Part shown: positions 34,671-43,244 of the stretch, in pieces
Position numbering within the stretch: position 1 is the stretch's first letter
Layout: every line of letters starts with the position of its first letter
Assembly: GCF_000312425.1 (NCBI RefSeq)
Contig: NZ_HE997181.1
Coordinates: 1,958,638 to 2,022,637, forward strand
DNA: 64,000 nt
Source: Reyranella massiliensis 521
GTDB taxonomy: Bacteria > Pseudomonadota > Alphaproteobacteria > Reyranellales > Reyranellaceae
Direction of reading: 5' to 3'
The notes under the pieces: model-generated
Database searches by the model: none
Told to the model about the DNA's origin: nothing
Seen by the model: the letters and a program-made list of their open reading frames with translations, nothing else
Program-made: the position numbers and the translations under genes

Positions 34671-35156
34671 TTACGGATTCCTGAGGCGGACGAGATTAGT
34701 GCGCTTGAAGTCGATCACGAGTTCTTCGCGCTGGTTGAAGCCCTTGGTGTGCCAGGTGACGATGCCGAACCCCTTGTGGGAGTCCGAGATGCGCCGGTCG
34801 AGCACGGTCGATTCGGCCCGGAGTGAATCACCGGGGTAGACGGGCTGATGGTAGGTAAGCTCGTTGACGCCGAGGAACGGCCCGCCGCCTTCGCTCAGAT
34901 CCTCGACCGTAAGGCCGAACACCGTCGTGAAGATGAGTAGCGGATTGGCGACGATGCCGGGATGGCCATGCGCCTTCGCATAGGCCGCATTGTAGTAGTG
35001 CGGGTTGAAGTGGAGCGTCAGCGTCGAGAAGAGGGTAGTTTCGGACTCGGTGATCGTGCGCCCCCAATGGTGGCTGAAGACCCGTCCAATTTCGAAATCC
35101 TCATAGCGGTTGCCCTTGGGCACCAGCCGGGCGCGCGCCCTGAAATCTTCAGTCAT
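34671..35156 (-). CDS. Small MaoC-like hydratase (copy 2)
   Basis: A 161-residue hot-dog protein. Its loop reads HFNPHYYNAAYAKAHGHPG, with HFNPH at 49-53, exactly the numbering of copy 1, and the same Asp-to-His change relative to classic MaoC. GIVANPLLIFTTVFGLTVEDLS follows. The two copies may form a heterodimer resembling a split double hot-dog hydratase. The ATG at 35156 has GGAG upstream. It lies two bases from the acyl-CoA dehydrogenase start and 17 from the MmgE/PrpD stop. Confidence 0.8.
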   Translation of the reverse strand: MTEDFRARARLVPKGNRYEDFEIGRVFSHHWGRTITESETTLFSTLTLHFNPHYYNAAYAKAHGHPGIVANPLLIFTTVFGLTVEDLSEGGGPFLGVNELTYHQPVYPGDSLRAESTVLDRRISDSHKGFGIVTWHTKGFNQREELVIDFKRTNLVRLRNP

Positions 35157-35173
35157 TCTCGTGTTGATCTCCG

Positions 35174-36550
35174 TTAGCTTTTGGCCGAGGCGCGGACCAG
35201 CTCGCCGATGTCGGCGAGGCTGTCGACACGCTCGATGGCGTCGTGCAGCCGACGCGTGCCCGGCGCACCGAGCTGCGGCGTCACCAGGCTGTCGAACTTC
35301 GTTTCCAGCGCCTGGCGCTGCTTGGCGAGATCGGCCCAGGGGATACCGGAATCGTGCGCGACCTCGATCGTCGTGCCATCGTCGAGCTGGATGGCCATCT
35401 CGGCGAACGAATGCGTCCAGCCGGGCTTGAATTCGATCGCCATCTTGTCGCGCAGGGTCTTGATCCGCGGATCCTGCGTCACTGCCTCGTTGTAGGAATC
35501 GAGGTTGGCCGTATCGACGCCGGTCAACGCCATCGCCACGGTCTGGCGCAGCGAGAACTTGGCTTCGAGACCCGTCGTCGGATGCGGGATGTTGCACACC
35601 CGGTCGGCGCCCGAGTCGATCCTGAGCAGGATCTTCTGCACACGCTCCGGCGGGAAGTTGCTCTTCAGCCGGATTTCCTTGGCGCATTCGATGGGGGCAT
35701 GCGTCAGGTAGCAGGCGGCGTGATACTTGAAGAGGTTGTTGCGCAGGTGCCAGCCCTGCGGCGGTTCGCCCAGCGCGGCTTTGGTTTCAAGGTGGTCGCT
35801 CTGCGACGAGGCGAAGCCCTGGTCACACTCCAGAGAGTCGCTGCGCGCGGTGAAGCCTTTGGCGGCGAGGCGCGCGGCGCGCAGCCCATGCTCCGACGCC
35901 GTGCCGGCATGGAGCGGCTTGCACATGGTGCCGAAGTTCGACTTGAGGCCGGCGGCTTGGGTGGCGGCAATTCCGAAGGCGACCGCGAGCTGGGCGTCGG
36001 TCAGCCCCAGCATCCGCCCGGCGGCCGCGGCCGCCGAGAAGGAGCCGACAGTGCCGGTGACGTGAAAGCCTTTCTGATAGTGGCTGGGAGCGACCAGCCG
36101 ACCCACGCGGCCGGAGGTCTCGTAGCCGGCGACGAAGCTCTCGATGAACAGACGACCGGAGGCTTTCATCTGCTCGCCGAGCGCCAGCAGGGCCGGAACG
36201 ACGGTAACGGTCGGATGGCCTCCCATCGAGAAATTCACATCGTCGTAGTCGAGCGCGTGGCTGGCGGAGCCGTTGATGAGGGCGGCGACCGACGGCAGCA
36301 CCGTCTCCGAACGGCCAACGAGCGTGGCCGGTCCCTTGGCGCCGTCTTCGAGCGCTTCGCGGATCAGAATGTCCGTCAGCTCTTCCTGCGCGCCGGCGAT
36401 GGTGACGGCAAACCAGTCGAGCAGGCATTGCTTGGTGCGCTCCACGAGATCACCAGGCAGGTCATGCCAGGCGAGAGAGGCGGCTCGCTTGGCGATTTCG
36501 GCGGTGACCGGGACATCGCGCGACGGGCTGGAAGGTTGCGGGGAGGCCAT
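35174..36550 (-). CDS. MmgE/PrpD family protein
   Basis: A 458-residue protein of the family that includes 2-methylcitrate dehydratase and cis-aconitate decarboxylase. The conserved opening LDWFAVTIAGAQEE (about 31-44), HALDYDDVNF (about 79-88), GGHPTVTVVPALLALGE and the C-terminal RIKTLRDKMAIEF are visible. GGAGGG precedes ATG 36550, making it the first gene of the operon. A homologue occurs in the Pseudomonas itaconate gene cluster. Whether it makes, removes or isomerises the C5 acid here is not clear from sequence. Confidence 0.88.
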   Translation of the reverse strand: MASPQPSSPSRDVPVTAEIAKRAASLAWHDLPGDLVERTKQCLLDWFAVTIAGAQEELTDILIREALEDGAKGPATLVGRSETVLPSVAALINGSASHALDYDDVNFSMGGHPTVTVVPALLALGEQMKASGRLFIESFVAGYETSGRVGRLVAPSHYQKGFHVTGTVGSFSAAAAAGRMLGLTDAQLAVAFGIAATQAAGLKSNFGTMCKPLHAGTASEHGLRAARLAAKGFTARSDSLECDQGFASSQSDHLETKAALGEPPQGWHLRNNLFKYHAACYLTHAPIECAKEIRLKSNFPPERVQKILLRIDSGADRVCNIPHPTTGLEAKFSLRQTVAMALTGVDTANLDSYNEAVTQDPRIKTLRDKMAIEFKPGWTHSFAEMAIQLDDGTTIEVAHDSGIPWADLAKQRQALETKFDSLVTPQLGAPGTRRLHDAIERVDSLADIGELVRASAKS

Positions 36551-36619
36551 GTTTCCCTCCGTTGAATGCGGTGCGGGAGTGTCGGCCAACAGCCGGCCGT
36601 TTGTCCACGCCGACTGCCC

Positions 36620-37225
36620 CTAGGGCTTCCGCGCAACGATATGGAAGATATGCCAGTGCTTGGCGTTGCCACGCGGCGTGACGCCGTCGGCTTCTTCCTC
36701 CTCGAACATCTCGAGCTGAAGCCCATCGAGATGGGCGAGGGCTTCCTCGCGGCTGAGAAAGGTAATGCCGGGCCGCCCAACCCAACTGTCGCGCGGCCCG
36801 TACCACTGGCCGGAGAAACGCCCACCAGAGGGCAGGGCTTCGCGAATGCGTGCCCAGGTACGGAAGAAGTCTTCCGGTTCGCAGAGAGGCATCGCGAAGC
36901 TCGAATTCACCAGATGAACACCGAGGGGAATGGGCACGTCTTGCAGGCGGGCGTTGATCGGCGTCACGTCGCTGCCTTCCGGCAACGGTCGTGCCTGCAA
37001 CTGGCGCAGCGCTTCGGGTTCCGAATCGACGGCTATGACGCGCCAGCCGCGACGCAGCATCTCGATCACGTCACGGCCGTCGCCGCAGCCGAGATCGATG
37101 ACGAGTGCGTCAGTCGGTGGCGTGCCGAACGCATCGAGCGCAGCGAGCAATGTGCGACGCGGCGGACGATCGCGAAGCTGCTGATAGTAAGCGGACCAGT
37201 TTTTTGACCGCAGGCTTTCCGTCAT
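36620..37225 (-). CDS. Class I SAM-dependent methyltransferase-like protein
   Basis: A 201-residue protein with a methyltransferase fold: ALVIDLGCGDGRDVIEM at about 40-56 is the SAM-binding glycine motif and VIAVDSEPEAL the acidic motif II. The later HLVNSSFAMPL is motif-IV-like. Relatives include tellurite-resistance TehB-like enzymes. Substrate unknown. The ATG at 37225 fits the domain start. It is upstream of the MmgE/PrpD operon on the same strand by 69 bases and divergent from the ABC importer operon. Confidence 0.75.
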   Translation of the reverse strand: MTESLRSKNWSAYYQQLRDRPPRRTLLAALDAFGTPPTDALVIDLGCGDGRDVIEMLRRGWRVIAVDSEPEALRQLQARPLPEGSDVTPINARLQDVPIPLGVHLVNSSFAMPLCEPEDFFRTWARIREALPSGGRFSGQWYGPRDSWVGRPGITFLSREEALAHLDGLQLEMFEEEEADGVTPRGNAKHWHIFHIVARKP

Positions 37226-37319
37226 GCGCGTTCTCTGAGTCTCTAAAGCTTGTCGGGTGGCGCTACGTGTGATCGTATCGCACTTCAATAGGAATGAAGT
37301 AACGAGCCGGGAGGGAATC

Positions 37320-38339
37320 ATGAAGGGGTTGGGACGCCTTGCGCTTGCTTTTGCACTGTTTCTGGCACCTGTAACGGCGCGAGCGGACATCAAAGCTCTC
37401 GCTGAAGCAGCCAAGAAAGAGGGCGAACTCACCTGGTACATCGCCCATTATACATCCGAAGGGGCGGAAGATCTGGGGCGGGGCTTCACCGAAATGTACG
37501 GTGTGAAGGTCAATGTCGTCCGCACGACGGCGCAGGTCGCCTATCAGCGTCTCCTTCAGGACATCAAGAACAACCAGACGATCTGCGACGTGTTCTCATC
37601 GACCGATCTCGGCCACTATGCACGGCTGAAGGCGGAAGGCCGCCTCGACAAGTACATCCCCGAGACGACGCCGAAGATCTCGCCGACTTTCCAGAATTTC
37701 GATCCGGACGGCTACTACCACCCGACCGCGGCCGGACTGGTGGTGCTGACCTACAACACTTCCAAGGTGAAGCCGGAGGATGCCCCAAAGAAGTGGGAGG
37801 ACCTGCTCGACATCAAGTGGAAGGGCAAGGTCTCGACCGGCCATCCGGGTTTCTCCGGCTATGTCGGAACCTGGGTCCTGTCGATGAAGAAGCTCTATGG
37901 CTGGCAGTATTTCGAGAAGCTGGAGAAGAACAAGCCGCAGATCGGGCGCTCGATCAACGATACGGTCACGGCGTTGAATGCCGGCGAGCGGCAGGTGGCA
38001 GCAGGTGCCGACGGCTCGACCTTGTTCAGTGCAGCGCGCGGCAATCCGCTGGCCGTGTCTTATCCCAGCGACGGCGCCGTGCTGATTATCGCGCCTTCGG
38101 CCATCATGAAGGGCACGAAGAACCCCAACGCGGCGAAGCTCTTCATGGAATATCTCTATTCAATCGAAGCTTCGAAGATCAACGCCAAGCACTTCGGCAT
38201 CCCGCTGCGCCCCGAAGTGGCATCCCCTCGGGGTGCCAAGCCGATCAGCGAGATCAAGGTGATCCGTCCGACGGTTGCCGAGGTAGACAAGGGCATTCCG
38301 GAGGTGATCGAACAGTGGCGCGATACGTTCGGTAACTGA
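37320..38339 (+). CDS. Iron/thiamine-type ABC transporter substrate-binding protein
   Basis: A 339-residue type 2 periplasmic binding protein related to AfuA/FbpA and thiamine or 2-aminoethylphosphonate receptors. Signal peptide at 1-22 (cleavage after ARA). The mature protein has GELTWYIAHY and VFSSTDLGHYARLKAEG. The pair of tyrosines used by ferric-binding proteins near the C-terminus is not seen, so the ligand may be an organic anion. GGGAGGG precedes ATG 37320. First gene of the operon reaching 44032. Confidence 0.85.
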   Translation: MKGLGRLALAFALFLAPVTARADIKALAEAAKKEGELTWYIAHYTSEGAEDLGRGFTEMYGVKVNVVRTTAQVAYQRLLQDIKNNQTICDVFSSTDLGHYARLKAEGRLDKYIPETTPKISPTFQNFDPDGYYHPTAAGLVVLTYNTSKVKPEDAPKKWEDLLDIKWKGKVSTGHPGFSGYVGTWVLSMKKLYGWQYFEKLEKNKPQIGRSINDTVTALNAGERQVAAGADGSTLFSAARGNPLAVSYPSDGAVLIIAPSAIMKGTKNPNAAKLFMEYLYSIEASKINAKHFGIPLRPEVASPRGAKPISEIKVIRPTVAEVDKGIPEVIEQWRDTFGN

Positions 38340-38358
38340 CGAGAGAGCGGCAACCGAC

Positions 38359-40092
38359 GTGACAGTGACTGTTTCTACTCTCGATGCCGCGCCGGCGCGC
38401 CCAGGGCGCGCCGGTTCCTTCGATTCAACCTGGTTGCTGTGGATCGCGATTATCGCGGTCCTGCTGTTCCTGGTGGTGAGTCCGTTCATCTACCTGGTGA
38501 TCACCAGTTTTCAGACGGAGCGGACGGGCGAATTCACCTTTGCCAACTACGCGACGGCTTACGGGCGCGCGCGCTATATCGATGCGCTGCTGAATTCGCT
38601 GAAGCTTGGCGTAGTATCAGCCCTTCTGGCCGGCGTATTCGCCGTGCCATTGGCCTGGGCGGTCGCGCGTACCAACATGCCCGGCCGCGGGTTCACGCGC
38701 ATGCTGGTATTGGCGACCTTCATCACGCCGCCCTACACCGGCGCGGTCGCCTGGATTTTGCTGGCGGGTCCCAACGCCGGCTGGCTGAACCGCTTCTACA
38801 TGCTGGCGACGGGTGCCGAGGCTGGTCCGTTCAACATCTACAGCTTCACGGGCCTTGCCGTCGTCATCGCGCTCTATTCCTTCCCCTATATCTTCATCTT
38901 CACGACGGCGGCCCTGGAGCTCGTCTCGTCGGAGATGGAGGACGCCGCCAACATCCTGGGCGCGGGCCCATGGCGGACGATGTGGCGGGTGACCTTGCCG
39001 TTGGCGCTGCCGGCAATCCTGGGCGGCGTGATCATCTGTTTCCTGGAGGCGATCGCGCTGTTCGGTTCTCCGGCCATGATCGCCATTCCGGCGCGCTTCA
39101 ATGTCGTGACGACACAGCTCTTCCAGTTCTTCGGCAACCCGGTGCGGGTCGAAGTGGCGGCGGCCTATGCCATGCCGTTGCTGGGTATCACGGTGCTGTT
39201 GGTGCTGGTGCAGCGTCTGATCACCCGCCGCAAGGGTTTCGTCGCACTGACGGGTAAGGGAGGCGAACGGCGTCCCATCCTGCTCGGCCGCTGGCGCTGG
39301 GCCGTGTTTGGCTATGCGATGTTCGTCGCGGCACTGGCGGTATTCCTGCCGTACATCTTCCTGATCCAGTCGGCCTTTGCGAAAGCCTGGGGACGTGGCT
39401 TTTCCCTGGACAACATATCGCTGCAGAATTTCCGCTTCATCCTGTTCGAGCATGCGACAGCGATGGAATCGGTGCTGAACAGCTTTCTCTACGGAGCGGC
39501 CAGTGCGACGGTGGCTGTCTTCCTGACCCTGGGTGTGGCTTACATCGTCGCTCGCAAGCTCGTACCGTTCGGTGGCGTCCTGGGTTTCCTCTGCGTGGCG
39601 CCCTTCGTAATCCCGGGCGTGGTGCTAGCCATCGGTTTCTATGCCGCCTACGCGCCGCCGCCGCTGGCGCTTTACGGCACCGCGCTGATCCTGATCCTGG
39701 CCTTTACCACGCGTTTCCTGCCAGTGGGGTACGTCAACGCCAGTGCGGCGATCCGCAGCCTCAACCCGGAGATGGAGGAGGCCGTCCGCGTCCTTGGCGG
39801 CAGCCGTCTGACGGCGCTGCGCCGCGTCGTGGCGCCGCTCCTGAAACGCAACCTGCTGGGGGCCTGGCTGCTGATCTTCATTCCGGCGACGCGCGAGTTG
39901 TCGGCCGCTATCTTCCTTTACGGGCCCAACACGAAAGTGGCGTCGGTCATGATCTTCGACATGAGCGAGGAGGGCAATTTCGAGCGTCTCGCCGCATTGG
40001 CGTTGATCCTGCAGGTGCTTACCCTGCCGTTGCTGTGGGTCGGGCAGAAGGCGCTCGGCCGTGATTTCATGCTGAGGCGTAACGCGACATGA
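38359..40092 (+). CDS. ABC transporter permease, fused tandem (FbpB/ThiP type)
   Basis: A 577-residue inner-membrane protein with two binding-protein-dependent permease domains in tandem, about six membrane segments each. EAA loops occur at DAANILGAGPWRTMWRVTLPLALP (first half) and EAVRVLGGSRLTALRRVVAPLL (second half), which contact the ATPase. A fused permease is normal for iron and thiamine importers. GTG 38359 starts 19 bases after the binding-protein stop, and the stop overlaps the ATPase start by four bases. Confidence 0.92.
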   Translation: MTVTVSTLDAAPARPGRAGSFDSTWLLWIAIIAVLLFLVVSPFIYLVITSFQTERTGEFTFANYATAYGRARYIDALLNSLKLGVVSALLAGVFAVPLAWAVARTNMPGRGFTRMLVLATFITPPYTGAVAWILLAGPNAGWLNRFYMLATGAEAGPFNIYSFTGLAVVIALYSFPYIFIFTTAALELVSSEMEDAANILGAGPWRTMWRVTLPLALPAILGGVIICFLEAIALFGSPAMIAIPARFNVVTTQLFQFFGNPVRVEVAAAYAMPLLGITVLLVLVQRLITRRKGFVALTGKGGERRPILLGRWRWAVFGYAMFVAALAVFLPYIFLIQSAFAKAWGRGFSLDNISLQNFRFILFEHATAMESVLNSFLYGAASATVAVFLTLGVAYIVARKLVPFGGVLGFLCVAPFVIPGVVLAIGFYAAYAPPPLALYGTALILILAFTTRFLPVGYVNASAAIRSLNPEMEEAVRVLGGSRLTALRRVVAPLLKRNLLGAWLLIFIPATRELSAAIFLYGPNTKVASVMIFDMSEEGNFERLAALALILQVLTLPLLWVGQKALGRDFMLRRNAT

Positions 40093-41150
40093 GCAAGCTG
40101 GTCCTGAAGAACGTCGCCAAACGCTACGGCAGTTTCGACGCCGTTGCCGATTTTTCCCTCGAACTGGTGAAAGGCGAGTTCGTCTCGCTGCTGGGCCCCT
40201 CGGGCTGCGGCAAGACCACGACGCTGCGCATGATCGCGGGTTTCATGCCACCGTCGGGCGGCACGATCGAGATGGACGGCAAGCAGATATCCTCTGCATC
40301 CGGCGTCGTGCCGCCGGAACATCGCCGCATGTCGATGATTTTCCAGAGCTATGCTATCTGGCCGAACATGACGGTGGGCGAGAATGTCGGCTTCGGCCTG
40401 CAGGTCCGCAAGCTGCCACGGTCGGAGATAGACCGCCGCGTCGACAAGATCCTGGACGTGGTCCAGATGCGCAATCTCAAGGGCCGCTATCCTGCAGAGT
40501 TGTCGGGCGGCCAGCAGCAGCGTGTGGCGCTGGCCCGCGCCATCGTCGTCGAGCCGGAAGTGCTGCTGCTCGACGAACCGCTCAGCAACCTCGACGCCAA
40601 CCTGCGCGAGGAAATGCGCTTCGAGATTCGCCGCCTGCACGACGAGTTCAAGATCACGACGGTCTATGTGACGCACGACCAGTCCGAGGCCATGGTGACG
40701 TCGGACCGGATCGTGGTCATGAACAAGGGCAAGATCGAGCAGATCGACGCGCCCCATACGCTGTATGGCCGGCCGAAGAGCCGGTTCGTCGCAGGCTTCA
40801 TCGGCCGCACGAACTTCCTCGAAGGGGCTCACCAGGGGAACGAGGTCCGGTTCGACGGTTTCACAGCCAAGGCCGGCGCCCTGGAAGGGGTGAATGGCGG
40901 CGGCGCGTTGCTCTATTCCCTGCGACCGCAGGCCATCGGGCTGGCCACCGCCCAGCCCTCCGGGCAGGCTCTGGCCGTCGAGGCGGAGATCGCCAGCCGT
41001 TCCTATCTCGGCGAGTACTGGGACTATCAGGTGCGTCCCCTGGCAGGGTCCAAGCAGATCCGCGTCTCGACCGCCCCGAGCCAGGTGTTCGAGGTCGGCA
41101 GCCGGGTCTGGCTGGAGATCGATCCCGCCGCCATGGTACGGGTCGAGTAA
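40089..41150 (+). CDS. ABC transporter ATP-binding protein
   Basis: A 353-residue ATPase. Walker A GPSGCGKTT is at 37-45, the Q-loop near FQSYAIWPNM, the signature LSGGQQQR near residue 138, and Walker B LLLDEPLSNLD follows. The C-terminal TOBE-like domain (about 275-350) is typical of the FbpC/PotA type. It energises the importer formed with the two preceding genes. The start overlaps the permease stop by four bases. Confidence 0.93.
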   Translation: MSKLVLKNVAKRYGSFDAVADFSLELVKGEFVSLLGPSGCGKTTTLRMIAGFMPPSGGTIEMDGKQISSASGVVPPEHRRMSMIFQSYAIWPNMTVGENVGFGLQVRKLPRSEIDRRVDKILDVVQMRNLKGRYPAELSGGQQQRVALARAIVVEPEVLLLDEPLSNLDANLREEMRFEIRRLHDEFKITTVYVTHDQSEAMVTSDRIVVMNKGKIEQIDAPHTLYGRPKSRFVAGFIGRTNFLEGAHQGNEVRFDGFTAKAGALEGVNGGGALLYSLRPQAIGLATAQPSGQALAVEAEIASRSYLGEYWDYQVRPLAGSKQIRVSTAPSQVFEVGSRVWLEIDPAAMVRVE

Positions 41151-41171
41151 TTGGCAACGCAGAGTGAGAGC

Positions 41172-42350
41172 ATGACCGCAGGACCGCTTTCCCGCTTCAC
41201 CGTCCTCGACCTGACGCGCGTGCGCGCCGGGCCGACCGCCGTGCGCTACCTGGCCGACTGGGGCGCCAACTGCATCAAGATCGAGATGCCGCCATCGGCC
41301 GGCGAGATGGACATGGGCGGGCCGCGCCACGGACCCGATTTCCAGAACCTGCATCGCAACAAGCGATCGGTGACGCTCAACCTCAAGGAACCCGACGGAA
41401 AGGCCATCTTCATGAAGATGGTCGAGAAGGCCGACGTCGTGGTCGAGAACTATCGGGCCGACGTGAAGTTCCGCCTGGGCATCGACCACGAGAGCCTGAA
41501 GAAGGTGAACCCGCGGATCATCCTGGGATCGATCTCGGGTTTCGGCCAGGACGGCCCCTATGCGGAGCGTGCTGGCTTCGACCAGATCGCCCAGGGCATG
41601 GGCGGCTTGATGTGGGTCACCGGCATGCCGGAGCAGGGTCCGGTCCGTGCCGGCATCGCCGTCGCCGACGTGGGCGCAGGCCTGCACTGCGCCATCGGCA
41701 TCCTGATCGCTCTGCTGGAGCGCGAGACGTCGGGCCAGGGCCAGTGGATTTCGACCTCGCTGCTGCAGGCGATGATCTCGATGTGCGACTTCCAGGCTGC
41801 GCGCTGGACCATCGCCAAGGACGTGCCGGGCCAGGCCGGCAATAACCACCCGACTTCGATCCCGACCGGCGTCTTCAAGACCAAGGACGGCTACATCAAC
41901 ATCGCGGCCTCCGGCGGCCACATCTACAAGCGCTTCTGCGAGTGCATCGCCGCGCCGGAGCTGATGACCGACGAGCGGTTCAGCACCGACAAGGGACGCG
42001 CGAAGAATCGCGATGCCCTGAACGCGGAGATCGACAAGCGCGTTGCGACCTACGGCAGTGCCGAGTTGGTCGAGAAGCTCAACAAGGCGGGCGTGCCCGC
42101 CGGCCCGATCTACAAGATGGACGAGATGTTCGCCGATCCACAGGTCAAGCACCTGAAGATGGCGCATCCTGTGAAGTCTCCGAAGCTCGGCGACATCGAG
42201 CTGATCGGCCAGGCGATCAACATGAGCCGCACGCCGTTCGAAATGAAGTCGGCGACGCCGGAGCAGGGCGAGCATACCGACGCCATCCTGAAGGAGTTCG
42301 GCTACGACGCGGCGGCCATCGCCGATTTCCGCAAACGCGGCGTTGTCTAG
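41172..42350 (+). CDS. Class III (CaiB/BaiF) CoA-transferase
   Basis: A 392-residue family III CoA-transferase, different from the one at 31806. It begins FTVLDLTRVRAGPTAVRYLADWG and has VVVENYRADVKFRLGID, FGQDGPYAERAGFDQIAQGMGG and a likely catalytic Asp in GIAVADVGAG. It would transfer CoA onto the imported carboxylic acid. ATG 41172 lies 22 bases after the ATPase stop; a TTG directly at 41151 is possible. It is part of the importer operon, so it probably acts on the imported compound. Confidence 0.88.
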   Translation: MTAGPLSRFTVLDLTRVRAGPTAVRYLADWGANCIKIEMPPSAGEMDMGGPRHGPDFQNLHRNKRSVTLNLKEPDGKAIFMKMVEKADVVVENYRADVKFRLGIDHESLKKVNPRIILGSISGFGQDGPYAERAGFDQIAQGMGGLMWVTGMPEQGPVRAGIAVADVGAGLHCAIGILIALLERETSGQGQWISTSLLQAMISMCDFQAARWTIAKDVPGQAGNNHPTSIPTGVFKTKDGYINIAASGGHIYKRFCECIAAPELMTDERFSTDKGRAKNRDALNAEIDKRVATYGSAELVEKLNKAGVPAGPIYKMDEMFADPQVKHLKMAHPVKSPKLGDIELIGQAINMSRTPFEMKSATPEQGEHTDAILKEFGYDAAAIADFRKRGVV

Positions 42351-42362
42351 AAGGAGGCGACC

Positions 42363-43244
42363 ATGACGGTGCTGACACAGGAACAAAGAGATGCGTTCTG
42401 GCGTGACGGCTACCTCATGGTCGAGGAGGCTGTGACACCGGCCCAACTCGCCGCCCTCAAGGGCGAGATCGCGAGCTGGGTGGAAGAGAGCCGGGTGCAC
42501 ACCGCGCCGTTCGGTCCGCCGACGGTAGATGGCCGGGCCCGTTTCGACATGGGCGCCGAGCACAGCGCGGAGAAGCCAGCGTTGCGGCGTATCAACAATC
42601 CTTCGGACATTTCCGACGCCTATCGCGAGGTCATGCTCGACGCCCGCATGGTCGACATGGTCGCCGACCTGATCGGACCGGACGTCAAGTTCCACCACTG
42701 CAAGATCAACCTCAAGCTCTCCGGCGCCAAGACCGAGGTGAACTATCATCAGGACTTCGCCTACACGCCGCACACCAACGACGACATCGTGACGGCGCTG
42801 CTGTTCCTCGACGATATCGACGAGAGCAACGGCTGCCTGACCGTCGTGCCTGGCTCGCACAAGGGGCCGGTGCTCTCGCTGTTCGAGGGCGAGCGCTTCA
42901 CGGGGGCCGTCGCGGCCGACGAGGAGAAGAAGGCCCTGGCGCAGTCGCTGCCCTGCGTCGGCAAGGCGGGTGCCGTCTGCCTGATGCACACACGGCTGCT
43001 GCACGGCTCGGCTGCCAACGGGGCGGACAAGTCGCGCGGCCTCTACATCTGCGTCTATACGGCCGCCGACGCGGTGCCGATCGCGCGCAACCCGATGCCG
43101 AGCCTGAACGAGGGCCGCATCGTGCGCGGCAAGGAGGCGCGGTTCGCTCGCCTGAAGGAAGGACTCGTCGAGCTGCCGAAGCAACCGAAGACCGCTTCCT
43201 TCTTCACCGTGCTGGGCCAGGACTCAAAGCAGGCGGCCGAGTGA
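42363..43244 (+). CDS. Phytanoyl-CoA dioxygenase (PhyH) family protein
   Basis: A 293-residue Fe(II)/2-oxoglutarate-dependent oxygenase. The iron ligands are HQD at about 122-124 (NYHQDFAY) and the distal histidine in RLLHGS; the 2-oxoglutarate-binding Arg is in KSRGLYICVY. Family members hydroxylate acyl-CoA thioesters or small acids, so after the CoA-transferase it may hydroxylate the activated substrate. GGAGG sits before ATG 42363. It overlaps the next start by four bases. Confidence 0.9.
   Translation: MTVLTQEQRDAFWRDGYLMVEEAVTPAQLAALKGEIASWVEESRVHTAPFGPPTVDGRARFDMGAEHSAEKPALRRINNPSDISDAYREVMLDARMVDMVADLIGPDVKFHHCKINLKLSGAKTEVNYHQDFAYTPHTNDDIVTALLFLDDIDESNGCLTVVPGSHKGPVLSLFEGERFTGAVAADEEKKALAQSLPCVGKAGAVCLMHTRLLHGSAANGADKSRGLYICVYTAADAVPIARNPMPSLNEGRIVRGKEARFARLKEGLVELPKQPKTASFFTVLGQDSKQAAE

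Noticed and set aside
37320-38339. Ferric iron-binding protein as a specific call
   Set aside because: The conserved tyrosine pair of ferric-binding proteins is not visible and the operon encodes organic-acid enzymes, so only the general family was assigned.
39918-43184. Minus-strand open frame of 1088 codons
   Set aside because: It runs antisense through the permease, ATPase, CoA-transferase and PhyH genes, all with clear family motifs; it is a GC-bias shadow.
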